Source: an uncultured Eubacterium sp.
GTDB lineage: Bacteria > Bacillota > Clostridia > Lachnospirales > Lachnospiraceae
Direction: 5' to 3'
Length of the DNA: 59,834 bases
Assembly: GCA_934322085.1 (NCBI GenBank)
Contig: CAKRGF010000014.1
Span: forward strand, 1 to 59,834
Shown here: positions 19,901 through 28,753 of the stretch, in pieces
How the letters are laid out: each line of letters opens with the position of its first letter
Position numbering within the stretch: the first letter of the stretch is position 1
Position numbers and translations under genes: made by a program
Notes under the pieces: generated by a model
What the model saw: the letters and a program-made list of their open reading frames with translations, nothing else
Told to the model about the DNA's origin: nothing
Database searches by the model: none

Positions 19901-20505
19901 TCCACACAATCCGGCAGACGGAATACACCATTCTCCCCATAGGAACAGCCATCAAACCGATATAAGATTGAACGATTTTTTGAATACAAAGAACCGTTAT
20001 CACTGACAAAATAATTGTTCTTTGGGTGAACAGCTGCCGAAATCTCATAGAAACACCCACCAAAATCTACCTTTTCAATATATTTTCCTAATGCAAATAC
20101 GACCCTAAACCTTCGACGCAAATTATCGCTGCTTTGCGCTTTTATATCAATGCTGTCTACAATATAAGTATGGTTGTTTACACATAATTTATCCGGTATA
20201 CGAATCAGCCGGTCACTGCCTGTTTCCTGAAGATAGCCTTTTTCATTTATCGGAGAATAATCATATACTCGAGCAGTTCCTTTTTCCTTATTAATAGCAT
20301 ACCAAATGTCATTATCATCCTTATAAGAATACCCATCTCCCGTCAAATTTTTGTCTAAAACAACATCCTCTGTCTCCCAGTCATATTGGGGAATAAGGAA
20401 TGCGCTTTTCTGCTGTTGGGCATATGCTGGTTTTTGCAGCCCCAACGCATATACAAATACACAAAATAATCCCATCCATATAAACCATCTCACTTTCACC
20501 CTCAT
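16981..20505 (-). CDS. Large exported LRR_5 (BspA-type) surface protein
   Basis: 1174 residues from the ATG at 20505, which has GGGGGG eight bases upstream and starts a signal peptide (WFIWMGLFCVFVYALG, cleaved near AYAQQ). The frame stays open 24 codons upstream, into the preceding gene, but without a signal-like start. Three similar blocks each combine YVVDSI-type beta strands and degenerate LRR_5 repeats (about 50-390, 440-640, 660-930). A Pro/Thr linker and two Fn3-like segments (about 1000-1174) end in a very basic tail. It has no enzyme motif or sortase signal. It lies 25 bp after the HTH-like gene and 1.5 kb from the kinase gene, probably in one transcript. Confidence 0.8.
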   Translation of the reverse strand: MRVKVRWFIWMGLFCVFVYALGLQKPAYAQQQKSAFLIPQYDWETEDVVLDKNLTGDGYSYKDDNDIWYAINKEKGTARVYDYSPINEKGYLQETGSDRLIRIPDKLCVNNHTYIVDSIDIKAQSSDNLRRRFRVVFALGKYIEKVDFGGCFYEISAAVHPKNNYFVSDNGSLYSKNRSILYRFDGCSYGENGVFRLPDCVETLCEGAFLQACVKEVVLNDTIEKIPERCFFRSEITRLNTKNVTKIEESAFRHSHRLQFAYLPNVNEMGDFSFADCRRMNKAVLSTKKTCSFSSNSLFQDCWQLRTLILPENLQAVGSGFVKNCLTLRILFLPSQVKKVEADSFCVAGQLTIHTMGQTAFSYDDDNVSFSEENNHNMKRVAAYSCEDWNVECLYCETCGYGTDCVLSTGESSQSKLNQPVDVCPKERIVNDKFKDESGLIYSINEGGKTASVSYVDYNRPFKKGFYTVPEYIVKDGEKYVVDTIENFDFLDTEIPCYLILPDTITTIKERGINGPKIACIEFGKSVRDVLEFEIHGIDPRPIDMIYVPEDNPYFTVKDGVLFDKNMSTIYYCTASMPIQEYTIPKSVRKIREYALEYNELKQIIMYNRSKMQIPSKTFEMCTAETVDLADNTVNFPEKMSLSDWSWYSSQDKVAELDSEYTDEEGMKYTLNGVEKTAVCSFIPGNLASDSIGIRIPDYVICEGRTYLVSGVKPVYSYIFKNYDRAELFHIFIGKYVEKITLDTFFARTAIHVHEDNTGYVSEQGSLFTAEKDELIRFYDGGYNSDDVYQIPTIVGGIAETAFYGCDLKSVILNDRITSITSCCFLCSSIAYLDLNNVTGIGKYAFSKTSRLKEIEIPEAVTDDQKLSLFWFGECEVEVVRWVGIDSVAVTDQNNSIRSVYGCKNLISAPATWFTGNEYGIVTPVPRITPTPNPTNVPTSRPTATATPTTAVSPSPRATASATDAVQTESPSPVVKPTAAPANSPMPLPLIGKITIKQNKNNDIILSWKHMENIQAFWVYSSTRAKTGFHVIKVLKGTSVVCRDKRAVWGKRNYYKIKCIYKGGRYRVSGIYSVTVPKCSRPVIKVHKKRLGDIKYFMVQLRKYTGDYADIYLNTGKGFKKIKLFSHRIKKYKGKFKIQYTVKNKILRIKVRTYYKKGKKKYNSKFSATKKIEV

Positions 20506-20530
20506 TTTGTCCCCCCTTCTTTGGTATCGG

Positions 20531-21910
20531 TCATATATTAAACAAATCGGAATAAGAGTACATATGGTTATCCGCAAAGCAGCTTAACAACATAGCATCA
20601 TATAAATACTTATCATTCAGCGGTGCCATATGACAGGCAAGCAGCGTAGCATTTGCCATCGTCACAAACTGCTTTTTTGCTTCTTCTTTATGATATTTTT
20701 GATCTGTTCGAAGGTACTTCTGCCAAACAACACAAAAAACAAGAGGAAGTAAATCTGTTCTCTGTATCATTCGTCCGCGGCGCTTACCCTCTTTTTCATA
20801 CTCAATCAGCCACTGCTGTGCTTCCGATACATTATCAATAGAAATCCTGCCTTTACTATATTTTTCAATCATTTCGCAAATGTCAGCCGGACATTCCTTA
20901 TCCTGTGGCAGCTTCTGTAATCGGACGATTGCCCGCTGTACATTAGAAACAATCTCACTGCGTAATGGAATATGTAATAAATCCGAGAGATGCTTTGCCG
21001 TGATACGAGGAAATAAATCACTCTTCTTTTGGTTATCCGGATCATCATACACCTCTAAAATCAACCTGCTGTCCGCACCATAATCCGAGTAAACCATATG
21101 CGTCAGTTCCAAAATACTCATCCGTAGATTATAAGTAATTTGAGGTTTCTTACGCTTTCTGTCCCGGTCCAAATATCTTTTAATATTTTTTTCTTCTTTT
21201 CCTTTCCGAATCTGGTGCTTTTTCCATGCACCATACTGTGTCTCTGCCAGCAATTCCTCTAATCTTTCACTGCATTCCCGGCGTATATTATCCAAAATAA
21301 CAGTTCTATACTTCATAAAATAGTCCCAGGTAGTTTTACTATATCCTTTAAAAACACAGACATGTTCCCACATCCAAAGTAAAAAATCCTGTTCTGACAA
21401 AAATTTAATTTTCTCAAACTGCTGCCATAACCAATCCGTATTATCTTTTGGATTATACACTTCTTCTTTATCCATATTACTTTCATATTCTTTCAATAGT
21501 GAATCATATTTTTTATAATCAAGTCTATTCTGGATACAATACATAAGAATCCATTCCGTATAATCATTTACTTGAAATCCAGGTTCTCCAATTCCATATA
21601 CCAAAAAGTCCTGTGACTCATCAAAATTCAAATGCAGCGCAAGACAAATGCGAAAAATCTGCTGCCTCGTCGGAGTCTTATATGCAGTAAGTCCAAACCA
21701 TCTTCGGATTGTAGGGAGAGATGCGACTTCCTGTGTTCCTATCTGATGCAAAAATTTTAGATATATTTTTCGCCGAAAATTTTCTTCTCCCACATCAATA
21801 CCATAATAACCTGCCATAAATAAATCAAACCGGATTGTCTGACATTCTTTATTCTTTTGTTTTATTATGTCCAAAAAGTTCTGCCATTCGATTTCATCCA
21901 TTTGTTTCAC
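20531..21910 (-). CDS. Cytoplasmic protein with N-terminal HTH-like domain, partner of the kinase
   Basis: 459 residues, without signal peptide or membrane segment. An HTH-like region (about 65-130: LPTIRRWFGL, RQQIFRICLALHLNFDES, then FQVNDYTEWI) resembles a family often found next to kinases in Lachnospiraceae. The middle is charged and helical and the C-terminus unrecognised. It lies between the membrane kinase and the LRR protein, so it may be a kinase-regulated transcription factor or scaffold (inference). The gap to the kinase gene is 85 bp. The family has no name that I can assign. Confidence 0.6.
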   Translation of the reverse strand: MKQMDEIEWQNFLDIIKQKNKECQTIRFDLFMAGYYGIDVGEENFRRKIYLKFLHQIGTQEVASLPTIRRWFGLTAYKTPTRQQIFRICLALHLNFDESQDFLVYGIGEPGFQVNDYTEWILMYCIQNRLDYKKYDSLLKEYESNMDKEEVYNPKDNTDWLWQQFEKIKFLSEQDFLLWMWEHVCVFKGYSKTTWDYFMKYRTVILDNIRRECSERLEELLAETQYGAWKKHQIRKGKEEKNIKRYLDRDRKRKKPQITYNLRMSILELTHMVYSDYGADSRLILEVYDDPDNQKKSDLFPRITAKHLSDLLHIPLRSEIVSNVQRAIVRLQKLPQDKECPADICEMIEKYSKGRISIDNVSEAQQWLIEYEKEGKRRGRMIQRTDLLPLVFCVVWQKYLRTDQKYHKEEAKKQFVTMANATLLACHMAPLNDKYLYDAMLLSCFADNHMYSYSDLFNI

Positions 21911-21995
21911 TCCTCTAATCTATAATGGCACATTATAACGCTGACCCGGCATAGCTTTTTTCCATTTCTTTCACTTGGTATGATATTTTATTATA

Positions 21996-23651
21996 TCACG
22001 CACCGACAATTCCTGCAAAACCGTTTTTCTTTGCCTGCTCCCTTGTATTATTTCTTTCTGTTTTTTTCTTTCCTTTGCTGACACATATTACAATCTTACT
22101 TTTTTTAGCCACCTTTTTCCCAGCCTGAATACTCTGTGAAAGAACCGTTCCTTCCGATAGTTCACTAAATTGATACTCAATTGTCATTTTCATATTAAGT
22201 GCTTTCATTTTACTCTGGGCTTCTCCCAAATTCATCCCCGTCAACTGAGGGATTTTATATTTCTTTTTTCCCTTACTTGCAATCAATGTCACCGTCAATG
22301 GATTAGAACGGCTAAACTCTGTTCCTTTTGGTTTGGTTTGTTTTATTATCAAGCCTTTCTTAACCGTTTCCGAATATTGCTTTTTCCATTTTACTTTAAT
22401 TCCCTGATATTTTATTAATTTCTTTTTGACCTGTTTTATTTTCATTCCTTTCATCTGAGGCAGTTTATATAATTTCTCTGTCTCTTGATTAGAACTTTGC
22501 GTCACCGAATTATTCTTGTTGCTGTGAACCACATTATTATAATTAACTGCCCTGCCAGATACCGGCAAAGAACCATTTTCTCTTCCTCCCACATTTTTAA
22601 GTGTTATCACACCGGCAGTTACCATGAGCACCAGGGCCCCGCACGCATATACTCCCCTGTATAACCATCGCCAGCCTTTATTAATCGTATTTTCACCATA
22701 GAGATTTTCTATAAATTCTCCCACTGTCTGCCAGCGCTCATTCGCATTTACCGCCATACCTGTCATAATAACCTGACATTCCGGTGCTCCTTTTAAGGGC
22801 ACTAATTCATCACCAAGTGCCCGGATTACTGCATCCGTCGGCGTTACACCGGTAAGCATATAATACATTGTGGCTGACAAAGAATAAATATCTGTATAGG
22901 CTCCCCATTTCCCCATGCATCGATATTGTTCCTGTGGAGAATAACCTCTCTTAAACATAATTGTCATGGTTCGTGTCATATCTACATTTCGCACTCTGGC
23001 TGCTCCAAAATCAATTAAAACCAAACTTCCATCTTTACGGTACATAATATTATCCGGACTAATATCTCTATGAACAAGTCCGGCATTATGAACCTGCTCC
23101 ATTGCTTTTAACACTGGTTTCATTTTGTTTAACACTGTTTTTATATCCATTTTACCATTGTCATGTATATATTGCTTTAAACTGATTCCATCAATATATT
23201 CCATTACAATATAAGCAGTATTATTCTCATAAAAAAAGTCCAACACTGATACAATACCATCAATCTGATTAAATCTGGATAAACACTGTGCCTCATAATA
23301 GAATTTATCTAATAACTTCTGATAGCTTTTCTTTTTCTTGCTTTCATATAAATAGACCGCATTGTTAGCACCACATATTACATCTCTGCTGACCATATCA
23401 CAAGGAAAAAATTCCTTAATTGCTACGGATATATTCAGTCTCTTATCCCATCCCATATAAGTAATTCCAAACGCTCCTTCACCTAACACCTTTCCGGTCA
23501 CATAGCGTTCTTTCAGCTCTGAACCAACTCCCAGACAGCGTGGAATTGGATTATATTTCCTTTGATTTAAGCCACAATGAGAACATTCAACTTCATTGTC
23601 ACCTAATAACTCCATACAACCAATACATAGGTTACGACCATTTATAATCAT
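21996..23651 (-). CDS. Membrane Ser/Thr protein kinase with N-terminal zinc ribbon and two PASTA-like repeats
   Basis: 551 residues. Cys9, Cys12, Cys23 and Cys26 form a zinc ribbon. A complete Hanks-type kinase domain (about 50-310) follows: glycine loop GEGAFG, lysine in VAIKEFF, catalytic HRDISPDN, magnesium-binding DFGAAR, and GYSPQEQY in the activation segment. One membrane helix lies at about 333-352. Outside are a linker and two PASTA repeats (about 395-460 and 463-530), which in PknB/PrkC-type kinases sense peptidoglycan. The zinc ribbon at the cytoplasmic N-terminus is not part of classic PrkC. No PP2C phosphatase or FHA gene lies nearby. It is the first gene of the surface-protein transcription unit. 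Confidence 0.85.
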   Translation of the reverse strand: MIINGRNLCIGCMELLGDNEVECSHCGLNQRKYNPIPRCLGVGSELKERYVTGKVLGEGAFGITYMGWDKRLNISVAIKEFFPCDMVSRDVICGANNAVYLYESKKKKSYQKLLDKFYYEAQCLSRFNQIDGIVSVLDFFYENNTAYIVMEYIDGISLKQYIHDNGKMDIKTVLNKMKPVLKAMEQVHNAGLVHRDISPDNIMYRKDGSLVLIDFGAARVRNVDMTRTMTIMFKRGYSPQEQYRCMGKWGAYTDIYSLSATMYYMLTGVTPTDAVIRALGDELVPLKGAPECQVIMTGMAVNANERWQTVGEFIENLYGENTINKGWRWLYRGVYACGALVLMVTAGVITLKNVGGRENGSLPVSGRAVNYNNVVHSNKNNSVTQSSNQETEKLYKLPQMKGMKIKQVKKKLIKYQGIKVKWKKQYSETVKKGLIIKQTKPKGTEFSRSNPLTVTLIASKGKKKYKIPQLTGMNLGEAQSKMKALNMKMTIEYQFSELSEGTVLSQSIQAGKKVAKKSKIVICVSKGKKKTERNNTREQAKKNGFAGIVGA

Positions 23652-23674
23652 TATTTCACCATCCTAGTTATATT

Positions 23675-23704
23675 ACTATAACACACGATACGGCATCATG
23701 GCAA
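23675..23704 (-). promoter_or_regulatory. Candidate promoter of the kinase gene
   Basis: TTGCCA (23699-23704) and TATAGT (23675-23680) on the minus strand with an 18-base spacer, 23 bases before the ATG. A TTGACA lies a little upstream, but no -10 box is correctly placed for it. Confidence 0.4.
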
Positions 23705-23753
23705 ATATCCTTGTCAAAGCATCTCATCTTCAAAGACATCGTATTCTTTCCAA

Positions 23754-24077
23754 CTACTTCACCACGAGTTCATTCACAACCCTCTGTAACTTTTCCAGAC
23801 TCCCATCAAACAGCCGCTCTGCCAATGCATTTATTTCATAAACCTGCGTCTGCTCCTTCGTCACAAGGGGCTGACAGACAAACTTTGGTTCAATCCGCCT
23901 TATGGCACCCTTTTCCACACACTTTTTAATAATTGTATAAGTCGTATTGCGGTTCCAGCCAACGCGCGCTGACAAAATCGGAACAATTTCACCCGCGCGG
24001 AGTTCGCCCTCCTCCCACAGAAGTTCCATCACCTTAAGCTCGGATTCACATAACTTAATGCCCTCTTTTTTATTCAT
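23754..24077 (-). CDS. BlaI/MecI-type winged-helix repressor
   Basis: 107 residues, slightly short for the family (about 120). ESELKVMELLWEEGELRAGEI followed by GWNRNTTYTIIKKCVEKGAI is the typical BlaI/MecI winged helix, and a short C-terminal dimerisation helix follows. The family represses its target until cut by a BlaR1/MecR1 protease. No protease gene is adjacent, although one lies at 53360-55420 next to its own BlaI. The gene overlaps the GH43 stop by eight bases, so it is the last gene of the MoxR operon. Its target is unknown. Confidence 0.75.
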   Translation of the reverse strand: MNKKEGIKLCESELKVMELLWEEGELRAGEIVPILSARVGWNRNTTYTIIKKCVEKGAIRRIEPKFVCQPLVTKEQTQVYEINALAERLFDGSLEKLQRVVNELVVK

Positions 24078-25602
24078 CAGTCTCTTCCTTTCTCATCGTG
24101 AAATCTGAAAATGCTGCCTGACCTCCCGGCTCTTTCGTTGCATAGCAGAAAAGTCCCGGTCGCACACCGCAAAAATGATCCAGTTTAAAATACAGAGGAA
24201 ATGGCTCTGCAAGAGTCTGCCAATTACCATCCTGCTTCCACTCAAACACCGCCGTATCTTTCATCCTTGTAAAATCGATTCTCGCCCGAAGTGTAACTTT
24301 GGCAGAAAAAAGCGGAATTTTCTCCTGCACAGCCGCCAGACTGTCATCTTCTTTCGGGTTCATCTGTCCATCTGCCACGCCGTCTTTTGCCAGTTTCACA
24401 AGAAAATGTTTTCCATTTTCTTTTGTAATTCCGGCTAATGCATAGTCGCTTTGCAGCATACAAAGTCCTGCTATATCGCCATCGGATAACGCCGAACCAT
24501 CTACGGTTACTGTTACAACACCTCCCGGATACGGCATCCTCTGAGTCAGCGTATTTGGTGCCTGTGTTACATTATTGCATATTTTTCCGGTCTGCAAAAT
24601 CAACTGGTGATTCAAAAGTTTCCACCTGCTGTCATCCGGCACATGATTCCACTGCCAGTAATTATGAAGAGAAGAAAAATCTTCATCCCCATATAAAGGT
24701 GCATATTTGTAATCCGGTTTTGCATCCTCTAAAAGCAGCTTATCTTCTACTTTTCCATCTACACCAAATACCGGAAAATCATTTTCAAAATGAACCGGAA
24801 CAAGAACCGGCAGTCTTCCCACAGCACCACTGTCACGGAACAGCATGGCATACCATTTTCCACTTGTCGTACTTACAATTCCTCCCTGAGCAACTCCCTG
24901 ATTGCAGTAGCCGCCATCGGTGTCAAGCACATCTCCTCCGGTATAAGGACCTGCAAGTGAATCGCTTACATAACAAGCCTGTGAACGTCTCGTATTGTCC
25001 CCCTTGCGGTAATGGATAAAAAACAAATAATATTTCCCGTTGATTTTGTACCAATGGGTTCCCTCATAACCAAGATACACTTCATCCGGGTCCTCAACCA
25101 AAAGTTTATGTAAACCGCCCTCCTTCGGAGCCGTCATTTCTTCATTCAATTCCGTCACATAAATCTGGCGGTTTCCGTAGGCAAGGAAAGCACGTCCCTC
25201 ATCAAACAAAAGCGAGCAGTCATGGTAAAAGCCCTCGATTTCATTTTTCTGCCATGGACCTTTTAAGTCCGACGCACGGAACAAATACGTTTTTCCCGTG
25301 TCATTGGCAACAAAAATCAGATAAAACATACCTTTTTCGTAGCGGAGTGTCGCAGCCCACATTCCTTGTCCATAAGCATTTTTTGCATTTCTTAAGCACT
25401 CTTGATCCGTAAGTTCAAGTGTCTCATATACGTAAGAATAAATTTCCCAGTCCGCCAGATTATAGGAGCGCAGAATCACACATCCCGGCATAAAATGCAT
25501 CGTGGTACTTACCATATAATATGTGTCATCCACCCGAATCACATCCGGGTCCGGATAATCCAACGGGAGTACCGGATTTACTTTTTTCCATTTTTCTTCC
25601 AT
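24070..25602 (-). CDS. Glycoside hydrolase family 43 (xylosidase/arabinofuranosidase type), cytoplasmic
   Basis: 510 residues. The N-terminal five-bladed propeller has the family-43 acids: Asp in DYPDPDVI (general base), Asp in FYHDCSLLF (pKa modulator) and Glu in GYEGTHWYKI (general acid). A C-terminal beta-sandwich (about 310-505, YWQWNHVPDD onward) is of the GH43_C2 kind found in beta-xylosidases. It lacks a signal peptide and so acts inside the cell on imported oligosaccharides. The ATG has GGAGG seven bases upstream, inside the 3' end of the preceding gene, with which it overlaps by 25 bases. Exact substrate cannot be told from sequence. Confidence 0.85.
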   Translation of the reverse strand: MEEKWKKVNPVLPLDYPDPDVIRVDDTYYMVSTTMHFMPGCVILRSYNLADWEIYSYVYETLELTDQECLRNAKNAYGQGMWAATLRYEKGMFYLIFVANDTGKTYLFRASDLKGPWQKNEIEGFYHDCSLLFDEGRAFLAYGNRQIYVTELNEEMTAPKEGGLHKLLVEDPDEVYLGYEGTHWYKINGKYYLFFIHYRKGDNTRRSQACYVSDSLAGPYTGGDVLDTDGGYCNQGVAQGGIVSTTSGKWYAMLFRDSGAVGRLPVLVPVHFENDFPVFGVDGKVEDKLLLEDAKPDYKYAPLYGDEDFSSLHNYWQWNHVPDDSRWKLLNHQLILQTGKICNNVTQAPNTLTQRMPYPGGVVTVTVDGSALSDGDIAGLCMLQSDYALAGITKENGKHFLVKLAKDGVADGQMNPKEDDSLAAVQEKIPLFSAKVTLRARIDFTRMKDTAVFEWKQDGNWQTLAEPFPLYFKLDHFCGVRPGLFCYATKEPGGQAAFSDFTMRKEETDE

Positions 25603-26675
25603 TGTTGTTCCTCCAATTCATGTAATCTGCGAATTTCTTCCGTCTCAACCGACTCTTTCGCATATCTTGCCTTTTCATATAATTGAGTCAAATATTCATC
25701 CGCCTTTCCCCCGGATAAATAAGTTTCCTTAAGTTCCTGCGGCGTCTGTGAGCGCGAAACCGAATTCTTTTGTGCACCGGATTGAATCTGTTTGTAAAAA
25801 GCCTTTCTGACAAATCCATCGTTACCTGCCGGGAACCGCTTTTCCCGTTTTGCCACCGGTACAAGCCGTATATGTTCCTCATCTTCTTTTGTCTCAATCA
25901 CCTGTTCCGCAAATTCATAGGAAGGCTTTTTGCGGTGAAATACCAGATAACAAATCAATTTAAAAATGCCATAAGCAGCCAAAATAACTACCGCCAGAAT
26001 CAGTACAATCAATACGGTATACCGCAGTAGTGTAAGCCAGAAATTGCCCTTTTGCTCTTCCTGCTGCTGCCGTACCACAGTCTCTCTTGACTGGCTTTCC
26101 GGTCCCGCTGCCGGCTCTTCCTTCTCTTTTGTTTCCTCTACCGTAACCTTTTCTTTTGAATCCTTTTCAAAATTCCATTCCGGTTTATATCCTGCCGCCA
26201 CAAATAAAAGCAAAACCGTAAGAATCCCCGCAGCATAGAAAGGAATCCAGTCCTTCCTGCGGTTCACATTTATGCGGCGTTTCGTTTCCTTAGAAACACT
26301 TGGATTGCATCCTACTACAAGATACTGCCCACGCCAGTATTCACCGGCAAATCCAACAACAATCGCCGCCAGATAAAAAATACTGCACAGCCAGAAACTA
26401 TCATCGGCCGCCTCTAAAATAGTTCCCGGCATCATAAAGAGTCCGGCTAACACAAGTGCCCCCACATGACAGGACGCAACTTTTCTTTCCTCCCGCTTTT
26501 CTTTCTGATAAAAATGCCAGTAAAATAATATTGGCACAAAAACGAAAAAGACAAAACGCCCATAGGAATATGCATCGCCGGCATCAAACCAGTGAACAAA
26601 AGAGGTAAACACCCCAAGAATTAACAACTCATAATAAAGAAATGCTAAAAAACGGCACCGCCTGCGTATTTTCAC
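25578..26675 (-). CDS. Membrane protein with DUF4129-like C-terminus
   Basis: 365 residues from the GTG at 26675, which shares its G with the preceding TAG stop and has GGAGGGG six bases upstream. Five N-terminal membrane segments (within about 1-150) precede an acidic loop (about 165-205), a sixth helix (VLIVLILAVVILAAYGIF) and a soluble tail. The tail contains QTPQELKETYL and LTQLYEKARYAKESV, the DUF4129 signature. In many bacteria this domain is the C-terminal part of a transglutaminase-like protein partnered with MoxR and DUF58. Here the transglutaminase domain is absent. Confidence 0.7.
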   Translation of the reverse strand: MKIRRRCRFLAFLYYELLILGVFTSFVHWFDAGDAYSYGRFVFFVFVPILFYWHFYQKEKREERKVASCHVGALVLAGLFMMPGTILEAADDSFWLCSIFYLAAIVVGFAGEYWRGQYLVVGCNPSVSKETKRRINVNRRKDWIPFYAAGILTVLLLFVAAGYKPEWNFEKDSKEKVTVEETKEKEEPAAGPESQSRETVVRQQQEEQKGNFWLTLLRYTVLIVLILAVVILAAYGIFKLICYLVFHRKKPSYEFAEQVIETKEDEEHIRLVPVAKREKRFPAGNDGFVRKAFYKQIQSGAQKNSVSRSQTPQELKETYLSGGKADEYLTQLYEKARYAKESVETEEIRRLHELEEQQWKKNGKK

Positions 26676-27793
26676 TACATACCCCTCCATTTCACAAGAC
26701 ATTTTGCAATTGATGGAGGTATCTCCCGAAATTCATTATCCTCTCCATACTCAGAAAACGTTGGAGCAATCCACGTCAAAGATTCGTTCCGGTGCAGCAT
26801 ATCGGAAACTGCCTTTTGCATTGGCTTTTTCCCTGCCGCAGAAATGAGAATCACATGCTGCTCTCTGCGGATTTTTTCACACTCTCTTATCACAAAATCT
26901 TCCCCTTTGCTAAGCGTGTGCTCATAAGAAATCAATGCCAGAGCACGGCGTGCCGCCGCAATCTGGTTTCTTCCGGTTCCCTCCATGGAATATTTCTCAT
27001 CACCGGAAATAACTAACTTTGTTTCTACACCTTCTTTGCTTAAATAATAAACAAAGGAATACGCAAGACGAATACTCTCTTCCATCAAATCAACGGAGAC
27101 AAAAACACCGGGCGACTCTAGGTTGAGCAGAATTACGACAGGAGTAGAAGCCGTATATTCCGCTGTTTTCACCTGCCAGTTTCCCATTCTCGCCGACGCC
27201 TTCCAGTGGATTTTACGCATCGAATCTTCCGGCGTATACTCCCTGACACCACCACTTAAGAACGGGTCTTCAAACAGTGGCACATTCGTTTTACACGAAC
27301 CTGTCATGTGCCGGAACACAGGCATCAATTTTCGAATATCCATACGGGACGGGTATACCAAAAGCGAAACTTCCACCGGAATTTTATGGACAAACGTATG
27401 ACGGCAGAACAAATCATAACTGACTAGTTCTGCCTCCTGAATCTGATAAAACCCACGTTTTTTGCAGGTAAATTTTAATTTTCGGCGCACTTTCTCAAAG
27501 CCATCCACACTCATGACATCATTCCGGTAAAAATGGTCTGAAACCGTTCCGCTCTCCGCTCCCTCAAACTGCAAAAAGCGAGAGGCTAAAAACTTCACAC
27601 ACATAATCGGCAGACCCATTTTTTTCTTATTCACTGCTGTTTCATACAAAAACAACGTATCGCCCTCTCCTGCCTGTTCCTCCGAAAAGGTAAGTGTCAC
27701 TTCAAAGTTTTCCATCCAATGTCTGCTGTAATGAAACGTATGGATGAAATAAACGATAAACAGCACAAGGGCAAGAAATAACATGATTATCAC
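26675..27793 (-). CDS. DUF58 protein of the MoxR system
   Basis: 372 residues. It has a membrane segment at the N-terminus and the DUF58 core at about 190-235 (YTPEDSMRKIHWKASARMG), followed by a VWA-like fold. The start is probably the GTG that overlaps the MoxR stop codon region, with GGAGG ten bases upstream; an ATG three codons later is possible. DUF58 proteins act with MoxR ATPases in folding or assembly of envelope or secreted proteins. The client here is unknown. Confidence 0.85.
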   Translation of the reverse strand: MIIMLFLALVLFIVYFIHTFHYSRHWMENFEVTLTFSEEQAGEGDTLFLYETAVNKKKMGLPIMCVKFLASRFLQFEGAESGTVSDHFYRNDVMSVDGFEKVRRKLKFTCKKRGFYQIQEAELVSYDLFCRHTFVHKIPVEVSLLVYPSRMDIRKLMPVFRHMTGSCKTNVPLFEDPFLSGGVREYTPEDSMRKIHWKASARMGNWQVKTAEYTASTPVVILLNLESPGVFVSVDLMEESIRLAYSFVYYLSKEGVETKLVISGDEKYSMEGTGRNQIAAARRALALISYEHTLSKGEDFVIRECEKIRREQHVILISAAGKKPMQKAVSDMLHRNESLTWIAPTFSEYGEDNEFREIPPSIAKCLVKWRGM

Positions 27794-28725
27794 TTGGCAA
27801 AATCCTCCGTCGGTGCTGTTACAAAATGCGTAATTTCCTCAATGTAATCGGACGCTTTTTTATTTGTGCTGTACACGTCCTCTAAAATCAGCCGGTGTGA
27901 AAGCACAAATGGCGCCAGATATTTCACCGTCTCCGGTGTCACAAAATGCTCACCCTTTAATGCCGAATAACATTTTGCTGCACGCAAAAATACAAGTGCC
28001 CCACGCGGGCTAACACCGAGTGCGATGTTATTATGCTTGCGAGTTGCTTCCACAAGGTCTAAAATATAATCCTCAATCACCGGCGCCGCATAAACCTCTT
28101 CACACTGCTTCCGCATCGCCGCCAGTTCTTCTTTTGTGCAGACAGGCTCAAGTGTCAAAAGCGGATTATCCACTGCAAACCGGTGCAGAATTTCACGCTC
28201 GCCTTCGCGGTCTGGATATCCCATCGGAATCTGCATAATAAAACGGTCAAGCTGTGCTTCCGGAAGTGGAAATGTACCGGAAGATTCTACCGGGTTCTGC
28301 GTCGCAATTACAAAAAACGGGTCCGGTAATTCCATGGTGACACCGTCAATCGTTGCCTGATGTTCCTCCATGCTCTCTAACAGACTTGACTGCGTACGCG
28401 GCGTCGCGCGGTTAATCTCATCTGCCAGCAGAATATTCGTGAAAATGCCACCCGGACGAAATTCAAATTCTGAATTTTTCTGATTAAAAAAGTGGATTCC
28501 CGTTACATCCCCCGGAAGCAAATCCGGTGTAAACTGGATTCTCTGAAAATCCAGTGAAAGTGATGCCGCTAACGCTTTTGCAAGCATTGTCTTTCCGGTT
28601 CCCGGCACATCCTCAAGCAAAATATGACCGCCTGCTAAAAGTGCCGTAAGAACCAAATCAATCGTCTCTGATTTTCCAACGATTACCTTCTCCATGTTCG
28701 GCTTAATCTGATGAAAATCCATCAC
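27790..28725 (-). CDS. MoxR-family AAA+ ATPase
   Basis: 311 residues with Walker A GTGKT, Walker B LLADEINRA, sensor-1 ATQNP and the MoxR lid domain with ALVFLRAAKC. It is a chaperone-like ATPase that works with the DUF58 protein encoded next, whose gene overlaps by four bases. The gene begins at GTG 28725 or the adjacent ATG. It lies only 28 bp after ribH with no terminator visible between, so read-through from the rib operon is plausible. Confidence 0.9.
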   Translation of the reverse strand: MMDFHQIKPNMEKVIVGKSETIDLVLTALLAGGHILLEDVPGTGKTMLAKALAASLSLDFQRIQFTPDLLPGDVTGIHFFNQKNSEFEFRPGGIFTNILLADEINRATPRTQSSLLESMEEHQATIDGVTMELPDPFFVIATQNPVESSGTFPLPEAQLDRFIMQIPMGYPDREGEREILHRFAVDNPLLTLEPVCTKEELAAMRKQCEEVYAAPVIEDYILDLVEATRKHNNIALGVSPRGALVFLRAAKCYSALKGEHFVTPETVKYLAPFVLSHRLILEDVYSTNKKASDYIEEITHFVTAPTEDFAK

Positions 28726-28753
28726 CCCTGCTGCCCCCTTTTGTTGTTTCTTT

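Noticed and set aside
23754..24077. BlaI gene as part of a beta-lactamase system
   Set aside because: No beta-lactamase or BlaR1 gene is adjacent; the only M56 protease in the window has its own BlaI and lacks a penicillin-binding domain.
24438..25019. Plus-strand reading frame of 193 codons inside the GH43 gene
   Set aside because: It lies antisense to conserved GH43 sequence, has no ribosome site and contains no recognisable domain.
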